Shown in pieces: positions 50,304 to 62,600 of a stretch of DNA of 64,000 nt. Origin of the DNA: Reclinomonas americana ATCC 50394 (Eukaryota; Jakobida; Jakobea; Jakobida); assembly GCA_048213135.1 (NCBI GenBank), contig PS015097.1, positions 72,679 to 136,678 of the forward strand, given 5' to 3'. Every line of letters begins with the position of its first letter. Positions within the stretch are counted from its first letter, which is position 1. The position numbers and the translations under genes are program-made. The notes under the pieces are model-generated. The model had not been told where the DNA came from and searched no databases. It was given only the letters and a program-made list of their open reading frames with translations.

Positions 50304-51333
50304 ATGTCGTCGTTCAAGGTCAGTGCGTGTGTTTCTTTGTGTGTGTGTGTTGTGCATGGACATGCCGTTGATCGCTCACTGCGCCTGCGCCGCTTGTCGT
50401 GTTCGTTGCTGTTGCTTTTCCCGATGTAGTCTGAGCTGTGCACATTCAGCGGTGAGTGTGTGTCGAGTTGTGACGATTTCCTTCTGGGTCGGGAGACTGA
50501 TTGAGATTGTGATTGTCTTTGTGTTGTTGATAGGCTTCCGCATCTGGCCGGGCCATGGCATCCGCTATGTGCCTTGCGTCAACATGCAGTCGACCAAGCT
50601 GGTGAGTTGATGCATCTCTGCGCTGTGTGTGTGCGTGTGTGGGCGGGCAGCACGGCATGGCCATGTGCATCTGCACCCTCGGCACGACAGCTCACTCTGT
50701 TGGGGGCTGTGTGCGGATGTGTAGGTGTACCCGTTCATCAACCACAAGTCCAAGTCGCTGTTCCACCAGCGCGTGAACCCGCGCAAGGTGCACTGGACGA
50801 TGTTCTACCGCCGCATGCACAAGAAGGGCTCCGTGGAGGAGTCGAAGAAGCGCCGCTCGAAGCGCGTCACCAAGGTCCGCCGTGAGATCACTGGTCTGAC
50901 CAAGGAGGACCTCAAGAAGAAGCGATCGGTCACCGAGCGCAAGAGCATCCGCGCCGCGACTGAGAAGTTTCGTGTTCTCCAGCGGATTGTAGATTGTCTT
51001 CCCTCTTCTTCTTCTCCTCCTCCCCTCTTCCTCTGTCTCTCTTCTGCTGCTCATTCTTCTCCTCCTTCTCTTCTTCCTCCTCCTCCTTCCGCGCCTTCTC
51101 CACCCTCTTCTTCTTCATTTTCTTCCGTCTTCTTCTTCTTCTCCAATACCGACGCATCTCGTTCCCTTGCTGTACACAGGCGCCAAAAGGACGAGCGCGA
51201 GAAGCGCAAGAAGGCCAAGGTTGCCCGCCCGACGGCAGCTGCGCAGTCTGGTCCTTCACGCTCTCAGACCAAGGCCGCCAACCGTGTTGCAGGCGCTCGC
51301 GCTCGCAACTCTGCTGGCAACGTCGGCCGCTAA
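50304..51333 (+). CDS. RPL24: Ribosomal protein eL24 (60S)
   Basis: Five exons resolve cleanly: 50304-50318, 50430-50451, 50534-50601, 50725-50966 and 51180-51333. They give MSSFK-SELCTFSGFRIWPGHG, then YVPCVNMQSTKLVYPFINHK, RVNPRKVHWTMFYRRMHKKG, VTKVRREITGLTKEDLKKKR and a Lys/Ala-rich tail ending ARNSAGNVGR. This is the eL24 pattern (ELCxFSGxxIxPGHG...NPRxxxWTxxYRRxHKKG). eL24 sits on the 60S subunit and forms an intersubunit bridge with the small subunit. Residues near the family's second Cys (KCESAF) read KSLFHQ, so a zinc site is not kept. Intron donors vary: GTCAGT, GTGAGT, GTGAGT and GTTTCG. The fourth intron (213 bases) is almost pure TTC/CT pyrimidine. A GTGCAG just before the ATG suggests a 5'-UTR intron. 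Confidence 0.95.
50967..51179 (+). repeat. Pyrimidine-rich (TTC/CTC)n intron in the eL24 gene
   Basis: After the GTTTCG donor, about 180 of the 213 intron bases are runs of TTC, CTT and CTCC up to the CACAG acceptor. The intron is two to three times longer than its neighbours because of this expansion. Confidence 0.6.
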
Positions 51334-52124
51334 ACTACACGAGCTTCGTATTACTTGGGGGGAGGACGACCAACCGGACTGGCGGGGTGGCATTGTGTTG
51401 TGGCCAGGAGGATAGAAAACAGCAGTATTTGTGTGTGGCGCGCGCGTGGGTGACAGCAGCAGGAGGAGAGTGCAACTTGTACGCCCCTCCTGTTTGTTTG
51501 TTTTGCTTGCTTGACTGTGGCGTGGTGTTACTGCCACGGCCTCGTGTGTGTGGGTGTGTGTCTTGTATCCGCGTTCGTGTGTATGCATGTATTACTTGTT
51601 GGTCAACTGGTTGCAATGCAGTCGTCGCTCCAAGAGTGCTACATTCTCGTTGTTCACATCCGTCACTTGCTTTCAGTTGCATCCGTTATCGAAACGCCGA
51701 CGCAAGCGTGTAGCGAGTTCTGATGCCGATGATGTTGGACCGATTGGTTGTACACGTAATAGATTGACTCGGAGGCGCGAATTTCGACCGTTGCAGTTTT
51801 TGGTGCATCACACGATCGCAGGTGTGGCGAGAGAGAGCGCCAGTTGATATCTTCATCGTTCGCCAATCGGTGCAGTAGCAGCAGCAGCAGCAGCACCACC
51901 ACCACCACCACAACCACACCGAGAAAGCAGAGGTGTGCCTTCGTTTCCGTCAGGAAGATCTCGTCGCTGTGTGCTTGTGGGTGTGTGTACTTGTCATCCG
52001 CATGTGTGATCACCACTTGATCGCTCTCTCTCCCTCTCTACTCTCCACCATCGTGCCATCATTGCCTGATCGTCGCCACGGCTTTCTTGCTTGCTCGCAC
52101 AGAAACCACGATTGATACCAAACA
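51334..52124. other. 791-base spacer between eL24 and the secreted-protein gene; no gene seen
   Basis: This is the largest spacer in the window. It holds TG/CA-rich stretches, a CAG/CAC triplet tract at 51877-51920 and CT-rich DNA at 52025-52060. Open frames here have no recognisable similarity and lack coding character. The last 200 bases probably include the promoter and leader of the gene starting at 52125. Confidence 0.5.
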
Positions 52125-55100
52125 ATGGCGCGCGTGACTTCTCATGTGATCGCCGTGGCGATCATCACCATTGTCGTCGTCCTCGTGGCGACGGCAACGC
52201 TCATCGCCGTGCCAGCGCACGCCGCGATGCAACTGCGTACGCGCTCCTTTGCGCCACGCGCCAACATGATGGGAGCGCTGGCCGATTCGGCCGCCGACTC
52301 GACAGCCACCATCGGTCTGCCGCCGTCGTGCGTGCGCAGCGGAACGTGCCGCGGAATTCTCTTTGAGGCCTCGCGACCGCGTTTGTTTGGTGCGCGCGCC
52401 ATGCACGCCCACGCACAGGACGTCTCCGACACCAGCACTTTCCAGGAGCAAGTCGACTTTTTCGAGAATGGCTTCGTGCCCGAGTGCCAGCATCACGCTG
52501 TGGAGTCGCTGCTGCATGTGGGACCGCATCTGTGTGGCGAGTGGTCGAACACCGAGCTCGCCGACCCCTTCACCGCCGCTTTCCGCCTGTCACTGCGCTT
52601 CTCGGTCGCCGACACGGTGGTCCCGCCCACTGAATTCCGTCTTCGTGTGGCTCCCGCCAGTGGTACCTGGCACGCTGTGCTTATCGACGGTGTCGTGCAA
52701 GTCGTGCGCTTTGTCGACTCGACAGACCCCAGTTGCGTTTTTTTCTTTGCTTGCCAAAGCCACCCCCGTCTCGTCTTGACGCTGATATCGCACAGTTCCG
52801 GTGGGCGCACTGAAGCCCGGCAACCACGTGGTGGAGGTGCTCGGTTTCGGTGCCATGTCACTGGAGTTCAGGATCGTCGAGGGCTACGACAACCCGTGGC
52901 TCGACGCGGGCCAGCTGGCCAGCTCGATCATCGGCACGCGTCCTCTCGCTCCCAAGTCTGTCTCCGCCCTGTCTGTCCCGCTCGGTCTCTCGTCGGCCTT
53001 CCACACGTTGGCCGGCTGCGCCTCGTCGGGTGACTGGTGAGTGATTTGTGTACTCTTGCAAGAGCACCACCACATGTACACCTAACCTTTTGTTCTGCAC
53101 GCAGCAACAATGGTGGTGACTGCATCAACGGCCAGTGCAACTGCTACCCGGGTATCGGTGGTCCGCAGTGCGCCGTTGCGTAGTGTTGTCTGTGTTGATG
53201 TGAGCGCGGCAACTGCGATTCTCACAAGTGTTATGCACAGTGCCGTCCAGTGGAGGTCCGCCCGCGTGCAGTTCGAGTCCCTGTCTCCGTCTTGTTTCAT
53301 CACATCGCCGTTTGTGTTTTTGCAGGTTTGCCGCGGTCGAGGTGTCTGTGGTCGAGTGGCTGGCGACTGCCAGTGCTTCATGCCGTTCTCTGGCTCTAAC
53401 TGCGAGTGCAATACGTGGACCGGAGAGGGCTGCGCACCGGCGGCAACCACCCCGACGACTCCCACTACTCCCACCACTCCTACTACCCCCACTACTCCTA
53501 CTACTCCCACTACTCCCACTACTCCGACGACTCCTACTACTCCAACGACTCCTACCACCCCGACCACTCCTACCACCCCGACAACGCCCGCCACTCCAGG
53601 AAAGTGCACATTCGATGGCACTTGCAACAGTGGTGCGTACCACAGAGTCAGGTCACGGCTGCCGACTTCTGCTTGCGTACTCACTTATGTCTCGCAGGTG
53701 GTGAATGTCAGGCGGACGGTAGCTGCAAGTGTTTCGGTGAGCTGCAACACACGTGCTCATTGTCTCTTCTGTGCATTGTGCTCACCGAATGTTGCGATGC
53801 AGCTGGTCTCGGCGGCCCTACTTGCCAGTGTCGTCCAGGTCAGATGGCGAGATGCATGTTCACGTGCTGAGTGCCAAGTTCTCACCCTTTGTGCTCTCTG
53901 CTTGCGTGATGCACTGCGCGCAACAGTCGAAGTGTGCAACGGGTCAGTTTGTCGCTCGAGCTTGCGTACACAAATGCACTCGTTCTCACTCCTTTTGTTC
54001 GATGGTTGTGCAGTCGTGGCACGTGCGATTCAGTGAGCGGCGCATGGCAAGTGTTTTGTTGGCTCTTCGTTCTTGATCGTTCTCATCGCCAACGCCTATC
54101 TGTGTCATTCCAGCGTCTGCTTCATGCCGTTCACCGGCTCTCGCTGCGAATGCAACTCGCGTTGCGTCATTTAACTGCACCTGCAGCAACGCACACTTGG
54201 TACATTTTTTGATCACAATCTTTGCAGAGAATGGTGTTGGTTGCACCAGCACCACTCCTACCACTCCCACTACGCCCACCACGCCCACCACTCCCACCAC
54301 GCCCACCACACCCACCACACCCACCACACCCACCACACCCACCACTCCGACGACCCCTTCCACACCGACAACTCCCACCACGCCCACCACTCCGACGACT
54401 CCCACCACTCCCACGTGCAACGCGGCGACCACTTGCAACGGTCACGGAACGTGCACGTCTACTGGTTCGTGGAAGCAGAGTCGATGGGGATCAACGGTGG
54501 CAATGCATCTCACCACGCTACTTCACAGGACTCTGCTCATGCTGGGCCAACTGGACTGGTCCGTCTTGCGCCGCCTGCAACACCAACTACTACGGATCGT
54601 CGTGCACGCAGTGCATTGCAGCCACCACATGCAATGGAGTTGCGAGACCAAAATCAACAGCGTGTCTGTGGATTTGAAAACTCACTGGCGATGCCGCCAT
54701 AGCACGGCACATGCGACACCAACACCGGTAGCTGCAAGTGCGATGCTGCGTGGGCCGGCAGCACCGACTGCTCCACGTGCGCCTCGGGATTCCACGGCTC
54801 GTCGTGCTCGCCGTGCCAGTGCGGAGCCAACGGTATCTGCCGCACTGACGGCTCTTGCGCTTGCCTCAACGGCTACACGGGAACGCTGGTGAGTTTTCCC
54901 CTCCAATTGTACTCGACTCACTAAAATCAGGTGTCCACTCATTACCTTGTGTAGTGCGGCACCCCGCCACCGCCAGCCAGTGTGGGAACATGCACATGCG
55001 TCCACGGCTCGTGTGTCAGTGGCCAAGTTGAGTCACTAACTTACTTTATGATCCTATGCTTGCCATGATACTTATCGCTGTTCGCTGTCACCGGCAGTGC

Positions 55101-57325
55101 TACTGCGATCTGGGCTGGTACGGAACCAATTGCGACAAGATGTGCGGCTCCACGTCGTGCACTGGTGGCTGCCCGTCGACCACTCGCGTGGTTCCCACAA
55201 CTGGCAGTGGAACTCGCACTCAGTGGACTCTTCAGCGCTGCGGTACCCCCATGGTCATTCGCGGCGCCGTCGGAACCGATCAACTGGACTTGTTCCGTCG
55301 GTACGTTGCCTCACAGTTGGACAGACTCGCTACCATTTTCTGTACTAACCCGCTGCACAACAGTGCTGGTGGCAACACTATCCGTCTGTACGGTATGTGT
55401 ACAAAGTGTGCTCTTGATTTCACACGCTCCGGTCTCACGCACGACAATACAGATCCTGATCAGCTGGTCAACAATCCCTCTCTGCTCGAGACGTGCCGCA
55501 AACTGGGACTGCAAGGTACACATGTTTGAATCGAGAGTCCTCGCCACTCTTCGTGAATCTCACGTCTTCCTCCTCGCGGGACGCCAGTGATTGTTGGTCT
55601 CAAGGTGCAAGCCGAGAACCAGCAGGAGCGCTGGCCTGGTGAGAATCACCACTGCCTGTGCTTTCCAGTCGACGAATGCGCTCATCATACATGCCGACAA
55701 CTACAGGCTTTGTGTATGGCACCGGCTCCAGCTACGAGCAGGCGCAGTTGGACTTTGCGTTGAACGTTGTGCGCACCTACAAGCTGCATCCGTCCATTCT
55801 CGCCTGGCAGGTCGGCAATGAGGCCGAGTTGAACACGTCGCCCAACGACTACTGGCGCGTCTTCTCCGCCATCAACAAGATGGCGGTTGCCGTGCGCGCT
55901 GAGGACCCGAACCACTTCACCTCGACCTCCATTGCGTCTCTGTTGCGTGCAGCACCGTCTCATGCTGCGCCATGTTGTCCAGCTGGCGCTGACTGTCGTC
56001 GTTCCACGCATACAAAGCAACCCGGCCAGCAAGGCTGCTCTTGTGCAGCAGTTCGCCCCGGCCATTGACGTTCTCGGCGTCAACGCATTCCAGTCGGCCC
56101 CGTACATTCCTGGCGATCTCGATCAGCAAGGTTACAGCAAGGTGCGATACACATTGTGTGCCGACGCAATAATTCAAGCACAAGATTGTTGTTGCTCACT
56201 TTGTTCTCCTCATGCAGGCCTGGATGATTACCGGTACAAATCTCTGTGCATACTGTCCTTCAGGGTCTACAGTGATACTTATTTGTGTGTCGCAGAGTTC
56301 GGAACACTTGGATGGTGGGGTGAGACGTGGACGACCTACTGGGGTCGCCCGACTGAGCCATCATCTCGCTACAAGGCCGAATGGTCTTATTCGACACAGA
56401 CAAAGGTGCGTACGTGGGGGAGCACACGAGGTTTCCTTCAGGTGTCACATGTGATGTACTCACACTGTTGTCGATCGACAGGCACGCGCCGATCCTCGCA
56501 ACAGTGCGTGCAAAATCAATCTCATTGCAGACATCCTCAGCATTCATGCTCACTTTTCTACTGCAGTTGGCACCCACATCTTTGCTTGGAGCACGTACAC
56601 TGGTAAGCACACACTGACTGTCTTTTCTTGCGCAATGCTCTCATTCTCACCACGCTTGCATTGCAGATGCAACTGTGACGTGGTACTCGTGAGTAAGCGT
56701 CTGCTAATCAGGCCGCCTTTCTGGAGTTATCATTACTGACGCTAGTTTACAGACTGTTTGCCGGCAGCGACATCGCGCCTGGCATGCCCAAGACGCAGAC
56801 TGTCGACGCCATGCGCGCCCTGTGGTTCACCGAGGCCGGAATCGACTGGAACATCGAGCCATGGTGCGTCGTCATCGTGCCAACTGCGCCGCACTCTGTC
56901 AGCGTTCTCACCAAGTTCCAACACAGGCGCACGAGCCCGATCATGGCCAACACTCCGGTGATTTCAGCCGCGGCCAACAACCGCGTCGGCGGTTGCGTTC
57001 ACCATTCGCTGCATTTGCTCAGTGCAAGTGAGTCTGCTTACGCAGCGTCGCGCACACAGTCTCGTCGCAGCAGCAAGCGCAGGTCATCGTGGATAGCTTT
57101 GATGCGGCTTGCGGACCTCTGTCGTATGTGTGGGAGATTCGTGCCGATGCATCCAACGGCACGGTCGTGGTCCCGCGCAACCAGTTCACCCAGGTTTCGT
57201 CCGACATGAACCAACAGACGGTGTCGTGGACCGCACCGCAGTGGGGTGGCCAGTGGCGACTCTACGTTTACGTGCTCGACAAGTGCAACGGTGTCGGCAC
57301 GGCCAACGTCATTTTCGTGACGTAA
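52125..57325 (+). CDS. Secreted multidomain protein: EGF-like repeats, two Thr-Pro tracts, clan-A-type glycosidase domain
   Basis: The start MARVTSHVIAVAIITIVVVL (52125) is a signal peptide or anchor ending near VPAHA. A beta-rich domain follows (AAFRLSLRFSVADTVVPPTE, LKPGNHVVEVLGFG). EGF-like modules include CNNGGDCINGQCNCYPGIGG, VCRGRGVCGRVAGDCQCFMP, CNGHGTCTSTG, CDTNTGSCKCDAAWAG, CQCGANGICRTDGSCACLNG and CYCDLGWYGTNCDKMC. Two (Thr-Pro-Thr) tracts lie between them. From about 55180 a TIM-barrel-like region reads QRCGTPMVIRGAVGTDQLDL, LLETCRKLGLQVIVGLK, LHPSILAWQVGNEAELNTS (probable acid/base Glu) and MITEFGTLGWWGETWT (probable nucleophile Glu). The pattern resembles GH2/GH5-like beta-glycosidases. 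A beta-sandwich end (LSYVWEIRADASNGTVV, GGQWRLYVYVLDKCNGVGTA) stops at IFVT (TAA 57323-57325). GTAAGG at that stop could instead be a donor, extending the gene to about 57670. Likely role: polysaccharide binding and cleavage outside the cell or at its surface. Confidence 0.7.
53446..53600 (+). repeat. Thr-Pro-Thr coding minisatellite, tract 1
   Basis: The tract is about 17 copies of a 9-base unit such as CCGACGACT or CCCACTACT, encoding (P-T-T)n between EGF-like modules. Third-position differences between copies show it is not a fresh expansion. Such tracts are typically O-glycosylated, mucin-like stalks. Confidence 0.85.
54245..54415 (+). repeat. Thr-Pro-Thr coding minisatellite, tract 2
   Basis: This is a second (P-T-T)n tract of about 19 units in the same gene, flanked by CTS and CNAATTCNGHG. 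The units (CCCACCACG, CCCACCACA) are more uniform than in tract 1, which suggests later expansion or homogenisation. Confidence 0.85.
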
Positions 57326-57715
57326 GGCACACACAGTCGGCCAAAGAGAAAAGATGTGCGCGAGCCATGGCGCCGCGCGTTAGTGAACACAGATCAACAG
57401 ACATTGTTCAATTGTTCATCACACCGCAGTGCCATGACTTTTGTGCAAATGTCGACCCCGAAGACGCGTCGGCGCCTGTGTCACTGTCCACAGCGGCCTG
57501 GCCTCCATACCACTTGGCCAGCACTTGCAGTGTCGGCTGCCACATTACACATACAACACGGGTCAGCAGTCAACGACAATCGAGCCAAGCGGGCAACGCA
57601 AAAACCTTGTTTTGTGGCGTAAAGAGGTTGGTGAGGTCCGAAGCCGAGCCAGCCTCTGCGTTTACGTTATGAGAGACGAGACCACAGGAGGGCAAAATGA
57701 ATGGATTGCGATGAT
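57326..57715. other. Unresolved stretch between two convergent glycosidase-type genes
   Basis: All three forward frames are open for long parts of 57430-57670, for example VDPEDASAPVSLSTAAWPPY in one and CRLPHYTYNTGQQSTTIEPS in another. An acceptor-like CACCGCAG ends at 57429. This may be one or more terminal exons of the secreted EGF/glycosidase gene, reached by splicing at the GTAAGG that overlaps its apparent stop, or it may be 3'-UTR. I could not choose a frame that joins cleanly. Confidence 0.4.
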
Positions 57716-59506
57716 TCATGTACCCGGGTCGGTCCACCATGCCCACCTGCAACCCATGTCAGTGTTTCATCGCACCAGACAAAGGTGATATGCATTTCTC
57801 TCACCAATGCACGCCCTTGAACCACGAAGGGAACGGGACCGCCAGAGCCTGGAACAGGGCCTCGTAGTAGCGCACTTGCAGCGGGAAGTTGGTGGGTGCA
57901 CTCATGTCAAACTTGTTCGGCTGGATACCGAGAGGGGGAGTGAGCAACACTGCGCAGTGATGCAAGAAGCTGCAAGTCAACAAAACCTGCTTGTTTGCTC
58001 GATCCTGCGACGGCATGCCCACTGCAGAATACAAATCAGCACATTCTTGAACCTCTTGCACATCAGTGAATACATACCCTCGGTGAAGATGAGAGGCTTG
58101 TTGTACTTGTTGACCAGTGTCTTCATCAACTGTGTGCCACGTGGTCAATTCTCACGCGATCTGCTGCGAGTACAAATATCATGATGGCATTGGTAACTGG
58201 AATGTGTGGAGCCCAGCCGGCAATCATTTGCTCGAGTGTCGGGTCGTCGTATTCGGGAGCAATGGGAAAGTACGCATCGATACCTTTGCACATTCTGGTT
58301 AGCAGAGGGCAAGTAGAACGTAACGACGACGAGTGCTGCAGTACCAATCATGTCCAATCGATCCCACCAAGTAATGTTCAGTGGCGAGTAGTGCACGCCA
58401 AACAGGTTGTCGCCTGTGCCTCACAGGGTGAGTGTTGGAAGTAGAAGAGACGCACACTCCTCCACCAACTTGGATCGCACCCCAGAAGTTTGCTGCGTAC
58501 GTCAGCGTGCCGTGGAAACGCGAGCGCACATCCGCAATGATCGGCAGCCACTTGTCGGCATGCGCACGATCGGCAGCAATCAGTTCTGTGCCGAGCGCAA
58601 ACTGCGCAACACACGGAATCGGTGTAAGCAATCATCATGACGCTCCTGCCTTTTCACCATCCCGACCTGCTCGACATGCAGGCGCTGCGCCAGATCCGCA
58701 AAGTGCGCAATGAACTTGGCGTAGCTGGCAAACCACGCCGTCCACTGCGCCTCGGTAAAGTCCATGCCAATGTCACCACGCCACAGGCCTGCCGCCCACT
58801 CTGCCGGGTCCAGCAAGTCCACGTGCGGCTAGATCGCGCACGCAGTGAGCAAGTCGCCACGACGACAAAAAGGCAGCACATGCGTGTGCGTGCACCTTGA
58901 GCATGACCTTCAGGCCGTGCACCTCACGAGCCTGCCGAATGGCGTACTCCAGCTCCACATCAGTTGCAGTGCGCTTCCCCGTCGGGTCCGGCATGATTAC
59001 GGTCGAGTTGACACTTTGCTGGAACCACGTGACGATGATCGATCTGATGGTGAGACGAAGAAGAAGAAGAAGAGTGAGACTAGACAGGCGGTGTGAGAAC
59101 GGGCGTGACAGAGTGTGACGAAACACGTAGTTGGCGCCCTGTGTGAGAGGAGACAAGTGCAATGAGGGGAGCTATCGAGAGGCGACCACAAGCACAGAGG
59201 ATGGCGCAACAGTCTTGGCATATGCAGAGAAGCTCGCATCAGCTGCTGGCTCGTTGAATCGCACATACGGGCAGTACTGCGTGCGCGTGTGTGTGCAAGT
59301 GAGCCACATACCTCCCTCGCCTCGTCTCATGCACACACCTTGCCATCTGCGTACGACATGCTCTTCTGAAAATCACTTGGCAACAGCAGATGCGGTTGTT
59401 CCGACGAGACAAGCAGGCTGTCTGCGCTCTCGGCGACTGATGCATTCACCAGCAGCAACAGCAGACTGCAGCTGATGCAGATGAACAGCGTGTGAGGGCG
59501 TTGCAT
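57716..59506 (-). CDS. Secreted GH113-like glycoside hydrolase
   Basis: Exon 1 (ATG 59506) gives a clear signal peptide, MQRPHTLFICISCSLLLLLL, then VNASVAESADSLLVSS. The following exons show the GH113 pattern: RFNEPAADASFSAYAK, VTWFQQSVNSTVIMPDPTGK, YAIRQAREVHGLKVMLK|PHVDLLDPAEW, GLWRGDIGMDFTEAQWTAWF and FALGTELIAADRAHADKW (probable acid/base Glu in GTEL). They continue with FHGTLTYAANFWGA, YFPIAPEYDDPTLEQMIAGW and NKYNKPLIFTEVGMPSQDRA (probable nucleophile Glu in FTEVG). The gene ends FPSWFKGVHW|WAWWTDPGT, stop at 57716. GH113 enzymes are clan GH-A beta-mannanases and relatives; the exact sugar cannot be set from sequence. The gene converges on the EGF/glycosidase gene, so two secreted sugar-active proteins lie side by side. 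One junction (near 59160-59250) is unclear. Confidence 0.8.
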
Positions 59507-59682
59507 CGCGATCGTCTGTGAGTGTCGGTGATGACAAAGCGCACGGGACGATGGTGATCGAAGTTGTCTGCCGTCGTCTCTTTCTTTTGCTTAGCGGTGC
59601 TGCACATTTATTCACAGAGATTGCCATCATGTTTCTTTTTCTGTTTCCTTATCATGCGCCCCCTTTCCCCTCCACGCCGCCA

Positions 59683-62600
59683 TCAATCAATCTCAAACAT
59701 GACCGTGTTGGTGAGTCGAATGGTTGAGCCGGTGGCTGTGGTTGCGGGCGCTGCCGCCGCTGCGGGCGCTGCTGCTGCTGCTGCTGCTGCCACGTGCGCT
59801 GGTGGTCTGGCGGGCGTAGAGACGCGCGAACCGTGCTCGTCGGAGGCCATTGCATTCGGCGCAAAGTGCACATGTGAAGTGTGCGACGATGGCGAGGAAC
59901 CCGGCGCCGACGGGTGATGCATGGCGGACTGAGCTGGGACCGGCGGCAGTGGCACATGAGTGTGGGTGCCGCTGTGGCTCGCGTGTCCCTCCTCCTCCTC
60001 TTCGTCGTCGTCGTCGGGCGGTGCAGCCGACTCCACAAAGCCACCACGCACCCCCGGAGACAGACTCGCGCCCTCGGCCTCCAGCGGATACGGGTCGAAG
60101 CGGATGTGCGACTGCTCCGGTACTCGCGTCGGCGTGGAGATGCGCTTGCCGTGCTCGTCAGAGGCCACATCCTCCGGGAAGTGCACGTGGTGAGGCGACT
60201 GCTGATGCTGCGCGGCTGGCGGCGAGTGTGATCCGTGTGGAGAACGGCGCAGCATGGCTGCCGCCGACGGCGACGGCACATCCGTGATTGTCACAGAGGC
60301 GACCGCAGCCGCACGCGGGAAAGGCGACGATGACGACGACGACGACGACTCGCCACTGGTCGGTGCATCGAGGGGAGTCGCTTCTGGCTCGCCGTCGGCC
60401 AGCGACAGCGGCGTCATGGCCTCCTCATCGACAACGACCGTGCCGTCGGCAAACTTGACGCGGCGCGGAGAACGCGGTGATCCAGGTGATCGCACGCGCT
60501 TCTCGTGCACCAGCGCCGGCGGACTAGTCGGCGGCAAGGGCCCAGCAGCGGCCACCACGGCCGGCACTGCCGGCGACTCACTCTTCTGATGCTGCTTCTG
60601 TCTTATCTGCTCCTCCTGCTCCTGCTTCGCCCTCCGCTTCTGCTCCGCCTCCTCCTCGTCTTGCTCTGGTGGCTCCTGGAAAGGCACCGGAGTCGGTTTT
60701 GGCGGCGGAATCACCGGCAGCGTCACAGTGAGTACGCGCTTGGCCTTGACGAATTGCGCACGGGCACTGTCCTCGTCCACCGGATGCGGCAAGGCCACTT
60801 CCAGTTTGTAGATGCCCTGCGCGTCATGCAATGACACCGAGCGGTTCTCAATCTCCAAGTCCACGTTCTCCATTGATTCCTATGCGAGCGGCGATTGAGG
60901 GAAAGGGTCAACACACACACGTAGGAGGTCGAGCAAGCGTACCAGCTCCGGCAGTTCCACTCGCAACACCAGTTCCCGTGGGCACGACGGTGGCAACACG
61001 GCACCGGCCGGCAGGTGCACAAAGGAGCCCATATCAAACGAGCCTCGCTCTGTCAATGTGTGCTTGGGGGCGGCGGGGCCCTTGGGCGGTGCCGGGATGT
61101 CGGCCAGCACTTGCACGGCAGGTCGCTTGCCGGCGGGCACTCTGGGTTGTGCGTCCACAGTAAGACGCGCGGGTGTGGAAGAGGAGAGTGCGGGGAACAC
61201 AAGAGAGCGCAACTGATCGGACGAGCCCGGCAAGCGGAGAGTGGATTGCCGCTCGGCGCGCTCCCAGGGTTCCGAAAAGTCTGATGACGAGGACGATGCG
61301 CCGGAGGCGGGGGCAGCGACAGGGGGCTTGGCGGCTGTGAGTGGAGGAGGAGGAGGAGAAGGAGGAGTCGTGAGGGATGGGGAAGGAGAAATCGCAGAGA
61401 AGACTCACGCACCACGCGGAGCTGCCGATGCAGCCGGTGGCGGTGGTGCTGCGCTGGCGGCGGCACGCTTGGGCGCAGCAGAAGCCGCCGACGACGACGA
61501 CGATGATGATGAAGAAGTAGAGGAAGACGAAGACGGACCAGCCGAACCACTCGGCGGCGTATCCTTGCTACGAATGGCCTGTGCTGCGGGCTTGCCCTTG
61601 GATTTCATTTTGGGCAGGCTGAATTCTATAAGTGCGCACCGAGTCAGCAGCAGCAGAAACAGCGTGGACACGAGGCGGCACACGCAACGATTGGCAATCT
61701 TCTCGGTGCACTTGTCACGCAAATGCGCAATGGCAATCTCCACCAGCATGGTCTTGTACGCCTTGCTCACAGCCGCTTGTCGCGTCTGCTCACGCGAAAA
61801 TGAGGACGGGAGTATAGACAGGGACAGCAGGAGACGGCGACACCGCACGCACCGCATCGGGATGGAACACAATGTCGTAGACGGCACACTCGTTGTCCTG
61901 CTTATCGCGCTCCATGCGCAGGGCTCCCAGACTCAGCGGAATGCGCCAGTTGTTGCCACCTGACACACGCCAGTTAGCGGCAGGTGGAGAAAGCACAGAG
62001 CGAGAGAGAGAGCTCCGAAAGAAAAAAACCTGGAGCGGGAATGGCCTCGGGCTTGTCGACCTTGTCACTGGAGCACACATTGACAAAGACCTTGATCGGC
62101 TCGTCGGTGCGCTTTACCTTGAACACGAACTCCTGCGCTCGACAACAAGGGACGTGTGAGAAGAGGGAGGGAGGGAGGGAGGGAGAGAAGAGAGAGACTG
62201 AGAGAGAGACTGAGAGAGAGAGAGAGGAGAAGAGAGAGAGACTGAGAGAGAGAGAGAGTGAGATGAGAGAAGAGAGAGAGAATAGGAGAGACTGGGAGAG
62301 GGAGAAGAGAAGAGAGAGAGACTGAGAGAGACTGAGAGAGAGGGAGAAGAGAAGAGAGAGAGAGAGACTGAGAGAGAGAGGGAGAAGAGAAGAGAGAAAG
62401 ATGAGAGAAGAGAGAGAGAGAATAGGAGAGACAAGTCTGAAATGCACAAGTCAGAGACTGACCGGCGTCGGCAGAATGATTTGCGCAGTCGCCGACTTGC
62501 CCTGCTCAGCCTCCACTTGCCGAATGTACTGCTCATACTCCTGCACACACACACGAACACACACAATGAGCACACACACAGAGAGACAAGAGAGATGCGA

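Noticed and set aside
51877-51920. CAG/CAC triplet tract as part of a coding exon
   Set aside because: No frame across it joins to a recognisable exon. It sits in the spacer before the secreted-protein gene.
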